Assembly: GCA_940337035.1 (NCBI GenBank)
Contig: CALNHX010002280.1
Coordinates: 62,001-126,000, forward strand
Origin: Agriotes lineatus
Lineage: Eukaryota; Arthropoda; Insecta; Coleoptera; Elateridae
DNA: 64,000 bases
Reading direction: 5' to 3'
The notes below the pieces were generated by a model that had not been told where the DNA came from, searched no databases, and worked only from the letters and a program-made list of their open reading frames with translations. Of the stretch, positions 14,701-28,000 are shown piece after piece; the first letter of the stretch is position 1, and every line of letters starts with the position of its first letter. The position numbers and the translations under genes are program-made.

Positions 14701-17700
14701 ATCTCTGGAAGCTAAAATAACTTCTAGACGACATTCTAACATCAAATGTATTGAACTATGCAGCACAAGTAGCTCCTTAGGAATTGTTTTTAGTACATAA
14801 AGTTACCACAGACTGCAGTAGACGTTAGCCTTAGCATCTTATGCGATGTATTCTCGCCTCGTAATTACATATCGTTCTGATATAAATACCAGACATCTAC
14901 GAATTGGTACAACTGTTTCCCAGAAGTTGTAAACTGTGCCTATTAACTCTCTTAAGGGTAGCTAGCAACATGTAATTATTTCTTAAGAATAAATACAAAT
15001 TTGGGATGCTAAGATAACATCTACATGAATTTCTAACATCAAATGTATGGATCTATGCAGCACAAGTAGGACCTTTCAAAGTGTTTTTATTACATAAAGT
15101 TACCACAGACTGCAGTAGACGTTAGCCTGAGCATCTTATGCGATGTATTCGCTACACGTAATTACATATCGTTCTGATATAAATACCAGACATCTACCAA
15201 TTGGTACAACTGTTTTCCAGTAGTTATAAATTTAGCCTATTAACTTCCTTAATGGCCGCATGCAACATGTAATTATTTCTTACGAATAAATACAAATTTC
15301 TGGATGCTAAGATAACTTCTAGATGACATTCTAACATCAAATGTATGGATCTATGCAGCACAACTAGGTCCTTTGGAAGTGTTTTTAGTACATAAAGTTA
15401 CCATAGAGTGCTGTAGACATAGGCTGAGCATTTTATGCGATGTATTCTGTACACGTAATTACATATGGGTCTGAGATAAATACCAGACATCTACGAATTG
15501 GTACAACTGTTTCCCAGTAGTTGTAAATTGAGCCTATTAACTCCCTTAATTGCTGCATGCATTATGTAATTATTTCTTAGGGATAAATACAAATCTCTGG
15601 AAGCTAAAATAACTTCTAGACGACATTCCAATATCAAATGTATGGAACTATGAAGCACAAGTACCTCCTTAAGAAATGTTTTTAGTACACAAAGTTACCA
15701 CAGACTGCAGTAGACGTTAGCCTGAGCATCTTATGCGATGTATTCTCTACTCGAAATTACATATCGTTCTGATATAAATACCAGATATCTACAAATTGGT
15801 ACAAATGTTTCCCAGTAGTTGTAAATTGTGCCTATTAACTCTCTTAAGGGCCGCATGCAACATGTAATTATTTCTTAGGAATAAATAAAAATTTCTGGAT
15901 GCTAAGATAACTTCTAGATGACATTCTAACATCAAATGAATGGATCTATGCAACACAACTAGGTTCTTTGAAAGTGATTTTAGTACATAAAATTACCATA
16001 GAGTGCTTTAGACGTAGCCTGAACATGTAATGCGATGTATTCTCTTCTCGTAATTACATATCGTTTTGATATAAATACCAGACATCTACGAATTGGTACA
16101 ACTGTTTTGCAGTTGTTGTAAATTGAGCCTATTAACTCCCTTAATGGCCGCATGCAACATGTAATTATTACTTAGGCATAAATACAAATTTCTGGATGCT
16201 AAGATAACTTCTAGATGACATTCTAACATCAAATGTATGGATCTATGCAGCACAACTAGGTCCTTTGGAAGTGTTTTTGGTACATAAAGTTACCATAGAG
16301 TGTTGTAGACGTAGCCTGAACATGTAATGCGATGTATTCTCTTCTCGTAATTACATATCGTTCTGATATAAATACCAGACATCTACGAATTGGTACAACT
16401 GTTTCCCAGTAGTTGTAAATTGAGCCTATTAACTCCCTTAATGGCTGCATTCATTATGTAATTATTTCTTAAGGATAAATACAAATCTCTGGAGGATAAA
16501 ATAACTTCTAGACGACATTCTAACATCAAATGTATGGAACTATGCAGCACAAGTAGCTTCTTAGGAATTGTTTTTAGTACATAAAGTTACCACAGACTGC
16601 AGTAGACGTTAGCCTGAGCATCTTATGCGATGTATTCTCTACTTGTAATTACATATCGTTCTGATATAAATACCAGACATCTACGAATTGGTACAACTGT
16701 TACCCAGAAGTTGTAAATTGTGCCTATTAACACAATTAATAGCCGCATGTACTATGTAATTATTTCTTAGGATTAAATACAAATCTCTGGAAGCTAAAAT
16801 AACTTCTAGACGACATTTTAACATCAAATGTATTGAACTATGCAGCACAAGTAGCTCATAAAGAAGTGTTTTTAGTACATAAAGTTACCACAGACTGCAG
16901 TAGCCGTTAGCCTGAGCATCTTATGCGATGTATTCTCTACTTGTAATTACATATCGTTCTGATATAAGTACCAGATGTCTACGAATCGGTACAACTGTTC
17001 CCCAGTAGTTGAAAATGGTGCCTATTAACTCACTTATGGGCCACATGCACCATGTAATTATTTCCTAGGGATAAATACAAATTTCTGAATGCTAAAATAA
17101 CTTTTAGACGTCATTCTAACATCAAATGTATGGAACTATGCAGCACAAGTAGCTCCTTAGGAAGTGCTTTTAGTACATAAAGTTACCACAGAGTGCAATA
17201 GGCGATAGCCTGAGCTTCTTATGCGATGTATTTTCCACTCGTAATTACATATCGTTCTGATATAAATACCAGCATCTGCGTAGTGGTACAACTGTTTCCC
17301 AGTAGTTGTAAATTGTGCCGATACACTCCCTTAACGGCCGTATGCGCTATGTAATTATTTCTTACTGTTAAATACAAATTTCTGGACGCTAAAATAACAT
17401 CTAGACGACATTCCAACATCAAATGTATGGAACTATGAAGCACAAGTAGCTCCTAAGGAAGTGTTTTTAGTACATAAAGTTACCATAGAGTGGAGTAGAC
17501 GTTATCCTGAACGTCTTATGCGATGTATTCTCTACACGTATTTAATATCGTTCTGATATAAATACCAGACATCTACGAATTGGTACAACTGTTTCCCAGT
17601 AGTAGTAAATTGAGCATATTAACTCCCTTAATGGCTGCATGCATTATGTAATTATTTCTTAGGGATAAATACAAATTTCTGGATGCTAAAATAACTTCTA

Positions 17701-18256
17701 GACGACATTCTAACATCAAATGGGAGGAACTATGCAGCACAAGTAGTTCCTTAGGAAATGTGTTTAGTACAAAAAGTTACCACAGACTGCAGTAGACGTT
17801 AGCCTGAGCATCTAATGCGATGTATTCTCTCCTCGTAATTACATATCGTTCTGATATAAATACCAGACATCTACGAATTGGTACAACTGTTTCCTAGTAG
17901 CTGTAAATTGTGCCTATTAACTCTCTTAAAAGACGCATGCAACATGTAATTATTTCTTAGGAATAAATTCAAATTTCTGGACGCTAAGATAACTTCTAGA
18001 TGACATTCCAACATCAAATGTATGGAACTATAAAGCACAAGTAGCTCCTAAGGAAGTGTTTTTAGTACATAAAGTTACCATAGAGTGGAGTAGACGTTAT
18101 CCTGAACGTCTTATGCGATGTATTCTCTACACGTAATTTAATATCGTTCTGATATAAATACCAGACATCTACGAATTGGTACAACTGTTTCCCAGTAGTA
18201 GTAAATTGAGCATATTAACTCCCTTAATGGCTGCATGCATTATGTAATTATTTCTT
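11715..18256. repeat. Large satellite block, copy 1 (22 monomers, 6,542 bp)
   Basis: This stretch is repeated immediately downstream in the same monomer order. Matching landmarks at 6,542 bp spacing are tgttcacgta (11,881 and 18,423), ttgctgcatg (13,171 and 19,713) and gtgcaactg (13,719 and 20,261). From 14,279 onward (cgttttgatat, matching 21,120) the spacing becomes 6,841 bp because copy 2 has one extra monomer. The block ends inside a monomer near 18,257, where ttaggcataaatacaaattc replaces the expected ttagggataaatac continuation. Confidence 0.9.
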
Positions 18257-21200
18257 AGGCATAAATACAAATTCCTGGATGCTAATATAACTTCTAGATG
18301 ACATTCTAACATCAAATGTATGGATCTATGCAGCACAACTAGTTCCTTTGGAAGTGTTTTTAGTACATAAAGTTACCATAGAGTGCTGTAGACATAGGCT
18401 GAGCATTTTATGCGATGTATTCTGTTCACGTAATTACATATCGTTCTGAGATAAATACCAGACATCTACGAATTGGTACAACTGTTTCCCAGTAGTTGTA
18501 AATTGAGCCTATTAACTTCCTTAATGGCCGCATGCAACATGTAATTATTTCTTACGAATAAATACAAATTTCTGGATGCTAAGATAACTTCTAGATGACA
18601 TTCTAACATCAAATGTATGGATCTATGCAGCACAACTAGGTCCTTTGGAAGTGTTTTTAGTACATAAAGTTACCATAGAGTGCTGTAGACCTAGGCTGAG
18701 CATTTTATGCGATGTATTTTGTACACGTAATTACATATCGTTCTGAGATAAATACTAGACATCTACGAATTGGTACAACTGTTTCCCAGTAGTTGTAAAT
18801 TGAGCCTATTAACTCTATTAATAGCTGCATGCATTATGTAATTATTTCTTACGAATAAATACAAATTTCTGGATGCTAAGATAACTTCTAGATGACATTC
18901 TAACATCAAATGTATAGATCTATGCAGCACAACTAGGTCCTTTGGAAGTGTTTTTAGTACATAAAGTTACCATAGAGTGCTGTAGACATAGGCTGAGCAT
19001 TTTATGCGATGTATTCTGTACACGTAATTACATATCGTTCTGATATAAATACCAGATATCTACGAATTGGTACAAATGTTTCCCAGTAGTTGTAAATTGT
19101 GCCTATTAACTCTCTTAAGGGCCGCATGCAACATGTAATTATTTCTTAGGCATAAATACAAATTCCTGGATGCTAATATAACTTCGAGATGACATTCTAA
19201 CATCAAATGTATGGATCTATGCAGCACAACTAGGTCCTTTGGAAGTGTTTTTAGTACATAAAGTTACCATAGAGTGCTGTAGACAAAGGCTGAGCATTTT
19301 ATGCGATGTATTCTGTACACGTAATTACATATCGTTCTGAGATAAATACCAGACATCTACGAAATTGGTACAACTGTTTCCCAGTAGTTGTAAATTGAGC
19401 CTATTAACTTCCTTAATGGCCGCATGCAACATGTAATTATTTCTTACGAATAAATACAAATTTCTGGATGCTAAGATAACTTCTAGATGACATTCTAACA
19501 TCAAATGTATGGATCTATGCAGCACAACTAGGTCCTTTGGAAGTGTTTTTAGTACATAAAGTTACCATAGAGTGCTGTAGACATAGGCTGAGCATTTTAT
19601 GCGATGTATTCTGTACACGTAATTACATATCGTTCTGAGATAAATACCAGACATCTACGAATTGGTACAACTGTTTCCCAGTAGTTGTAAATTGAGCCTA
19701 TTAACTCCCTTAATTGCTGCATGCATTATGTAATTATTTCTTAGGGATAAATACAAATCTCTGGAAGCTAAAATAACTTCTAGACGACATTCCAATATCA
19801 AATGTATGAAACTATGAAGCACAAGTACCTCCTTAAGAAATGTTTTTAGTACACAAGGTTACCACAGACTGCAGTAGACGTTAGCCTTAGCATCTTATGC
19901 GATGTATTCTCGCCTCGTAATTACATATCGTTCTGATATAAATACCAGACATCTACGAATTGGTACAACTGTTACCCAGAAGTTGTAAATTGAGCCTATT
20001 AACTCTATTAATGGCTGCATGCATTATGTAATTATTTCTTAGGGATAAATACAAATCTCTGGAAGCTAAAATAACTTCTAGACGACATTCTAACATCAAA
20101 TGTATGGAACTATGCAGCACAAGTAGCTTCTTAGGAATTGTTTTTAGTACATAAAGTTACCACAGACTGCAGTAGACGTTAGCCTTAGCATCTTATGCGA
20201 TGTATTCTCGCCTCGTAATTACATATCGTTCTGATATAAATACCAGACATCTACGAATTGGTGCAACTGTTTCCCAGAAGTTGTAAATTGTGCCTATTAA
20301 CTCTCTTAAAAGCCGCATGCAACATGCAATTATTTCTTAGGAATAAATTCAAATTTCTGGAGGCTAAGATAACTTCTAGATGACATTCTAAAATTAAATG
20401 TATTGATCTATGCAGCACAACTAGGTTCCTTGGAAGTGTTTTTAGTAAATAAAGTTACCATAGACTGCAGTAGACGTAGCCTGACCATGTAATGCGATGT
20501 ATTCTCTTCTCGTAATTACATATCGTTCTGATATAAATACCAGACATCTACGAATTGGTACAACTGTTTCCCAGTAGTAGTAAATTGAGCCTATTAACTC
20601 TCTTAAGGGCCGCATGCAACATGTAATTATTTCTTAGGAATAAATAAAAATTTCTGGATGCTAAGATAACTTCTAGATGACATTCCAATATCAAATGTAT
20701 GGAACTATGAAGCACAAGTACCTCCTTAAGAAATGTTTTTAGTACACAAAGTTACCACAGACTGCAGTAGACGTTAGCCTGAGCATCTTATACGATGTAT
20801 TCTCTACTCGTAATTACATATCGTTCTGATATAAATACCAGATATCTACAAATTGGTACAAATGTTTCCCAGTAGTTGTAAATTGTGCCTATTAACTCTC
20901 TTAAGGGCCGCATGCAACATGTAATTATTTCTTAGGAATAAATAAAAATTTCTGGATGCTAAGATAACTTCTAGATGACATTCTAACATCAAATGAATGG
21001 ATCTATGCAACACAACTAGGTTCTTTGAAAGTGATTTTAGTACATAAAGTTACCATAGAGTGCTTTAGACGTAGCCTGAACATGTAATGCGATGTATTCT
21101 CTTCTCGTAATTACATATCGTTTTGATATAAATACCAGACATCTACGAATTGGTACAACTGTTTTGCAGTAGTTGTAAATTGAGCCTATTAACTCCCTTA

Positions 21201-24200
21201 ATGGCCGCATGCAACATGTAATTATTACTTAGGCATAAATACAAAATTCTGGATGCTAAGATAACTTCTAGATGACATTCTAACATCAAATGTATGGATC
21301 TATGCAGCACAACTAGGTTCCTTGGAAGTGTTTTTAGTAAATAAAGTTACCATAGACTGCAGCAGACGTAGCCTGACCATGTAATGCGACGTATTCTCTT
21401 CTCGTAATTACATATCGTTCTGATATAAATACCAGACATCTACGAATTGGTACAACTGTTTCCCAGTAGTAGTAAATTGAGCCTATTAACTCCCTTAATG
21501 GCTGCATGCATTATGTAATTATTTCTTAGGAATAAATACAAATCTCTGGAAGCTAAAATAACTTCTAGACGACATTCTAACATCAAATGTATTGAACTAT
21601 GCAGCACAAGTAGCTCCTTAGGAATTGTTTTTAGTACAAAAAGTTACCACAGACTGCAGTAGACGTTAGCCTTAGCATCTTATGCGATGTATTCTCGCCT
21701 CGTAATTACATATCGTTCTGATATAAATACCAGACATCTACGAATTGGTACAACTGTTTCCCAGAAGTTGTAAACTGTGCCTATTAACTCTCTTAAGGGT
21801 AGCTAGCAACATGTAATTATTTCTTAAGAATAAATACAAATTTGGGATGCTAAGATAACATCTACATGAATTTCTAACATCAAATGTATGGATCTATGCA
21901 GCACAAGTAGGACCTTTCAAAGTGTTTTTATTACATAAAGTTACCACAGACTGCAGTAGACGTTAGCCTGAGCATCTTATGCGATGTATTCGCTACACGT
22001 AATTACATATCGTTCTGATATAAATACCAGACATCTACCAATTGGTACAACTGTTTTCCAGTAGTTGTAAATTGAGCCTATTAACTTCCTTAATGGCCGC
22101 ATGCAACATGTAATTATTTCTTACGAATAAATACAAATTTCTGGATGCTAAGATAACTTCTAGATGACATTCTAACATCAAATGTATGGATCTATGCAGC
22201 ACAACTAGGTCCTTTGGAAGTGTTTTTAGTACATAAAGTTACCATAGAGTGCTGTAGACATAGGCTGAGCATTTTATGCGATGTATTCTGTACACGTAAT
22301 TACATATCGGTCTGAGATAAATACCAGACATCTACGAATTGGTACAACTGTTTCCCAGTAGTTGTAAATTGAGCCTATTAACTCCCTTAATTGCTGCATG
22401 CATTATGTAATTATTTCTTAGGGATAAATACAAATCTCTGGAAGCTAAAATAACTTCTAGACGACATTCCAATATCAAATGTATGGAACTATGAAGCACA
22501 AGTACCTCCTTAAGAAATGTTTTTAGAACACAAAGTTACCACAGACTGCAGTAGACGTTAGCCTGAGCATCTTATGCGATGTATTCTCTACTCGTTATTA
22601 CATATCGTTCTGATATAAATACCAGATATCTACAAATTGGTACAAATGTTTCCCAGTAGTTGTAAATTGTGCCTATTAACTCTCTTAAGGGCCGCATGCA
22701 ACATGTAATTATTTCTTAGGAATAAATAAAAATTTCTGGATGCTAAGATAACTTCTAGATGACATTCTAACATCAAATGAATGGATCTATGCAACAGAAC
22801 TAGGTTCTTTGAAAGTGATTTTAGTACATAAAATTACCATAGAGTGCTTTAGACGTAGAATGAACATGTAATGCGATGTATTCTCTTCTCGTAATTACAT
22901 ATCGTTTTGATATAAATACCAGACATCTACGAATTGGTACAACTGTTTTGCAGTAGTTGTAAATTGAGCCTATTAACTCCCTTAATGGCCGCATGCAACA
23001 TGTAATTATTACTTAGGCATAAATACAAATTTCTGGATGCTAAGATAACTTCTAGATGACATTCTAACATCAAATGTATGGATCTATGCAGCACAACTAG
23101 GTCCTTTGGAAGTGTTTTTGGTACATAAAGTTACCATAGAGTGCTGTAGACGTAGCCTGAACATGTAATGCGATGTATTCTCTTCTCGTAATTACATATC
23201 GTTCTGATATAAATACCAGACATCTACGAATTGGTACAACTGTTTCCCAGTAGTTGTAAATTGAGCCTATTAACTCCCTTAATGGCTGCATTCATTATGT
23301 AATTATTTCTTAAGGATAAATACAAATCTCTGGAGGATAAAATAACTTCTAGACGACATTCTAACATCAAATGTATGGAACTATGCAGCACAAGTAGCTT
23401 CTTAGGAATTGTTTTTAGTACATAAAGTTACCACAGACTGCAGTAGACGTTAGCCTTAGCATCTTATGCGATGTATTCTCGCCTCGTAATTACATATCGT
23501 TCTGATATAAATACCAGACATCTACGAATTGGTACAACTGTTACCAAGAAGTTGTAAATTGTGCCTATTAACACAATTAATAGCCGCATGTACTATGTAA
23601 TTATTTCTTAGGATTAAATACAAATCTCTGGAAGCTAAAATAACTTCTAGACGACATTTTAACATCAAATGTATTGAACTATGCAGCACAAGTAGCTCAT
23701 AAAGAAGTGTTTTTAGTACATAAAGTTACCACAGACTGCAGTAGCCGTTAGCCTGAGCATCTTATGCGATGTATTCTCTACTTGTAATTACATATCGTTC
23801 TGATATAAGTACCAGATGTCTACGAATCGGTACAACTGTTCCCCAGTAGTTGAAAATGGTGCCTATTAACTCTCTTATGGGCCACATGCACCATGTAATT
23901 ATTTCCTAGGGATAAATACAAATTTCTGAATGCTAAAATAACTTTTAGACGTCATTCTAACATCAAATGTATGGAACTATGCAGCACAAGTAGCTCCTTA
24001 GGAAGTGCTTTTAGTACATAAAGTTACCACAGAGTGCAATAGGCGATAGCCTGAGCTTCTTATGCGATGTATTTTTCCACTCGTAATTACATATCGTTCT
24101 GATATAAATACCAGCATCTGCGTAGTGGTACAACTGTTTCCCAGTAGTTGTAAATTGTGCCGATACACTCCCTTAACGGCCGTATGCGCTATGTAATTAT

Positions 24201-25097
24201 TTCTTACTGTTAAATACAAATTTCTGGACGCTAAAATAACATCTAGACGACATTCCAACATCAAATGTATGGAACTATGAAGCACAAGTAGCTCCTAAGG
24301 AAGTGTTTTTAGTACACAAAGTTACCATAGAGTGGAGTAGACGTTATCCTGCACGTCTTATGCGATGTATTCTCTACACGTAATTTAATATCGTTCTGAT
24401 ATAAATACCAGACATCTACGAATTGGTACAACTGTTTCCCAGTAGTAGTAAATTGAGAATATTAACTCCCTTAATGGCTGCATGCATTATGTAATTATTT
24501 CTTAGGGATAAATACAAATTTCTGATGCTAAAATAACTTCTAGACGACATTCTAACATCAAATGGGAGGAACTATGCAGCACAAGTAGTTCCTTAGGAAA
24601 TGTGTTTAGTACAAAAAGTTACCACAGACTGCAGTAGACGTTAGCCTGAGCATCTTATGCGATGTATTCTCTCCTCGTAATTATATATCGTTCTGATATA
24701 AATACCAGACATCTACGAATTGGTACAACTGTTTCCTAGTAGTTGTAAATTGTGCCTATTAACTCTCCTAAAAGACGCATGCAACATGTAATTATTTCTT
24801 AGGAATAAATTCAAATTTCTGGACGCTAAGATAACTTCTAGATGACATTCCAACATCAAATGTATGGAACTATAAAGCAGAAGTAGCTCCTAAGGAAGTG
24901 TTTTTAGTACATAAAGTTACCATAGAGTGGAGTAGACGTTATCCTGAACGTCTTATGCGATGTATTCTCTACACGTAATTTAATATCGTTCTGATATAAA
25001 TACCAGACATCTACGAATTGGTACAACTGTTTCCCAGTAGTAGTAAATTGAGCATATTAACTCCCTTAATGGCTGCATGCATTATGTAATTATTTCT
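18257..25097. repeat. Large satellite block, copy 2 (23 monomers, 6,841 bp)
   Basis: This is the tandem copy of 11,715-18,256. It differs by scattered substitutions and by one additional monomer at about 20,519-20,816. That monomer begins like a B-type unit and ends like an A-type unit (ccaatatcaaatg then gaagcacaagtacctcc), so it is a hybrid. At 25,097 the sequence continues with ttagggataaatacaaattt, the continuation lost at the end of copy 1. That makes copy 2's right flank the original arrangement. Confidence 0.9.
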
Positions 25098-28000
25098 TAG
25101 GGATAAATACAAATTTCTGGAAGCTAAAATAACTTCTAGACGACATTCTAACATCAAATGAGAGGAACTATGCAGCACAAGTAGTTCCTTAGGAAATGTG
25201 TTTAGTACAAAAAGTTACCACAGAGTGCAGTAGACGTTAGCCTGAGCATCTTATGCGATGTATTCTCTTCTCGTAATTACATATCGTTCTGATATAAATA
25301 CCAGACATCTACGAATTGGTACAACTGTTTCCTAGTAGTTGTAAATTGTGCCTATTAACTCTCTTAAAAGACGCATGCAACATGTAATTATTTCTTAGGA
25401 ATAAATTCAAATTTCTGGATGCTAAGATAACTTCTAGACGACATTCCAACATCAAATGTATGGAACTATGAAGCACAAGTAGCTCCTAAGGAAGTGTTTT
25501 TAGTACATAAAGTTACCATAGAGTGGAGTAGACGTTATCCTGAACGTCTTATGCGATGTATTCTCTACACGTAATTTAATATCGTTCTGATATAAATACC
25601 AGACATCTACGAATTGGTACAACTGTTTCCCAGTAGTAGTAAATTGAGCATATTAACTCCCTTAATGGCTGCATGCATTATGTAATTATTTCTTAGGGAT
25701 AAATACAAATTTCTGGATGCTAAAATAACTTCTAGACGACATTCTAACATCAAATGGGAGGAACTATGCAGCACAAGTAGTTCCTTAGGAAATGTGTTTA
25801 GTACAAAAAGTTACCACAGACTGCAGTAGACGTTAGCCTGAGCATCTTATGCGATGTATTCTCTCCTCGTAATTACATATCGTTCTGATATAAATACCAG
25901 ACATCTACGAATTGGTACAACTGTTTCCTAGTAGTTGTAAATTGTGCCTATTAACTCTCTTAAAAGACGCATGCAACATTTAATTATTTCTTAGGAATAA
26001 ATTCAAATTTCTGGACGCTAAGATAACTTCTAGATGACATTCCAACATCAAATGTATGGAACTATAAAGCACAAGTAGCTCCTAAGGAAGTGTTTTTAGT
26101 ACATAAAGTTACCATAGAGTGGAGTAGACGTTATCCTGAACGTCTTATGCGATGTATTCTCTACACGTAATTTAATATCGTTCTGATATAAATACCAGAC
26201 ATCTACGAATTGGTACAACTGTTTCCCAGTAGTAGTAAATTGAGCATATTAACTCCCTTAATGGCTGCATGCATTATGTAATTATTTCTTAGGGATAAAT
26301 ACAAATTTCTGGAAGCTAAAATAACTTCTAGACGACATTCTAACATCAAATGAGAGGAACTATGCAGCACAAGTAGTTCCTTAGGAAATGTGTTTAGTAC
26401 AAAAAGTTACCACAGACTGCAGTAGACGTTAGCCTGAGCATCTTATGCGATGTATTCTCTCCTCGTAATTACATATCGTTCTGATATAAATACCAGACAT
26501 CTACGAATTGGTACAACTGTTTCCTAGTAGTTGTAAATTGTGCCTATTAACTCTCTTAAAAGACGCATGCAAAATGTAATTATTTCTTAGGAATAAATTC
26601 AAATTTCTGGATGCTAAGATAACTTCTAGACGACATTCCAACATCAAATGTATGGAACTATGAAGCACAAGTAGCTCCTAAGGAAGTGTTTTTAGTACAT
26701 AAAGTTACCATAGAGTGGAGTAGACGTTATCCTGAACGTCTTATGCGATGTATTCTCTACACGTAATTTAATATCGATCTGATATAAATACCAGACATCT
26801 ACGAATTGGTACAACTGTTTCCCAGTAGTAGTAAATTGAGCATATTAACTCCCTTAATGGCTGCATGCATTATGTAATTATTTCTTAGGGATAAATACAA
26901 ATTTCTGGATGCTAAAATAACTTCTAGACGACATTCTAACATCAAATGGGAGGAACTATGCAGCACAAGTAGTTCCTTAGGAAATGTGTTTAGTACAAAA
27001 AGTTACCACAGACTGCAGTAGACGTTAGCCTGAGCATCTTATGCGATGTATTCTCTCCTCGTAATTACATATCGTTCTGATATAAATACCAGACATCTAC
27101 GAATAGGTACAACTGTTTCCTAGTAGTTGTAAATTGTGCCTATTAACTCTCTTAAAAGACGCATGCAACATGTAATTATTTCTTAGGAATAAATTCAAAT
27201 TTCTGGACGCTAAGATAACTTCTAGATGACATTCTAAAATTAAATGTATGGATCTATGCAGCACAACTAGGTTCTTTGGAAGTGTTTTTAGTAAATAAAG
27301 TTACCATAGACTGCAGTAGACGTTAGCCTGAGAATTTTATGCGATGTGTTCTCTCCTCGTAATTACATATCGTTCTGATATAAATACCAGACATCTACGA
27401 ATTGGTACAACTGTTTCCCAGTAGTTGTAAATTGTGCCTATTAACTCTCTTAAGGGCCGCATGCAACATGTAATTATTTCTTAGGAATAAATAAAAATTT
27501 CTGGACGCTAAAATAACATCTAGACGACATTCCAACATCAAATGTATGGAACTATGAAGCACAAGTAGCTCCTAAGGAAGTGTTTTTAGTACATAAAGTT
27601 ACCATAGAGTGGAGTAGACGTTATCCTGAACGTCTTATGCGATGTATTCTCTACACGTAATTTAATATCGTTCTGATATAAATACCAGACATCTACGAAT
27701 TGGTACAACTGTTTCCCAGTAGTAGTAAATTGAGCATATTAACTCCCTTAATGGCTGCATGCATTATGTAATTATTTCTTAGGGATAAATACAAATTTCT
27801 GGAAGCTAAAATAACTTCTAGACGACATTCTAACATCAAATGAGAGGAACTATGCAGCACAAGTAGTTCCTTAGGAAATGTGTTTAGTACAAAAAGTTAC
27901 CACAGGCTGCAGTAGACGTTAGCCTGAGCATCTTATGCGATGTATTCTCTCCTCGTAATTACATATCGTTCTGATATAAATACCAGACATCTACGAATTG

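Noticed and set aside
16256..24285. Minus-strand frames of 64-95 codons beginning MQPLREL or MLHSSIHLMLE inside the satellite (also near 19,325, 41,286, 55,526 and 60,282).
   Set aside because: They are translations of the satellite monomer, recur with the repeat, vary in frame and length with 297/298 bp changes, and carry no protein motif.
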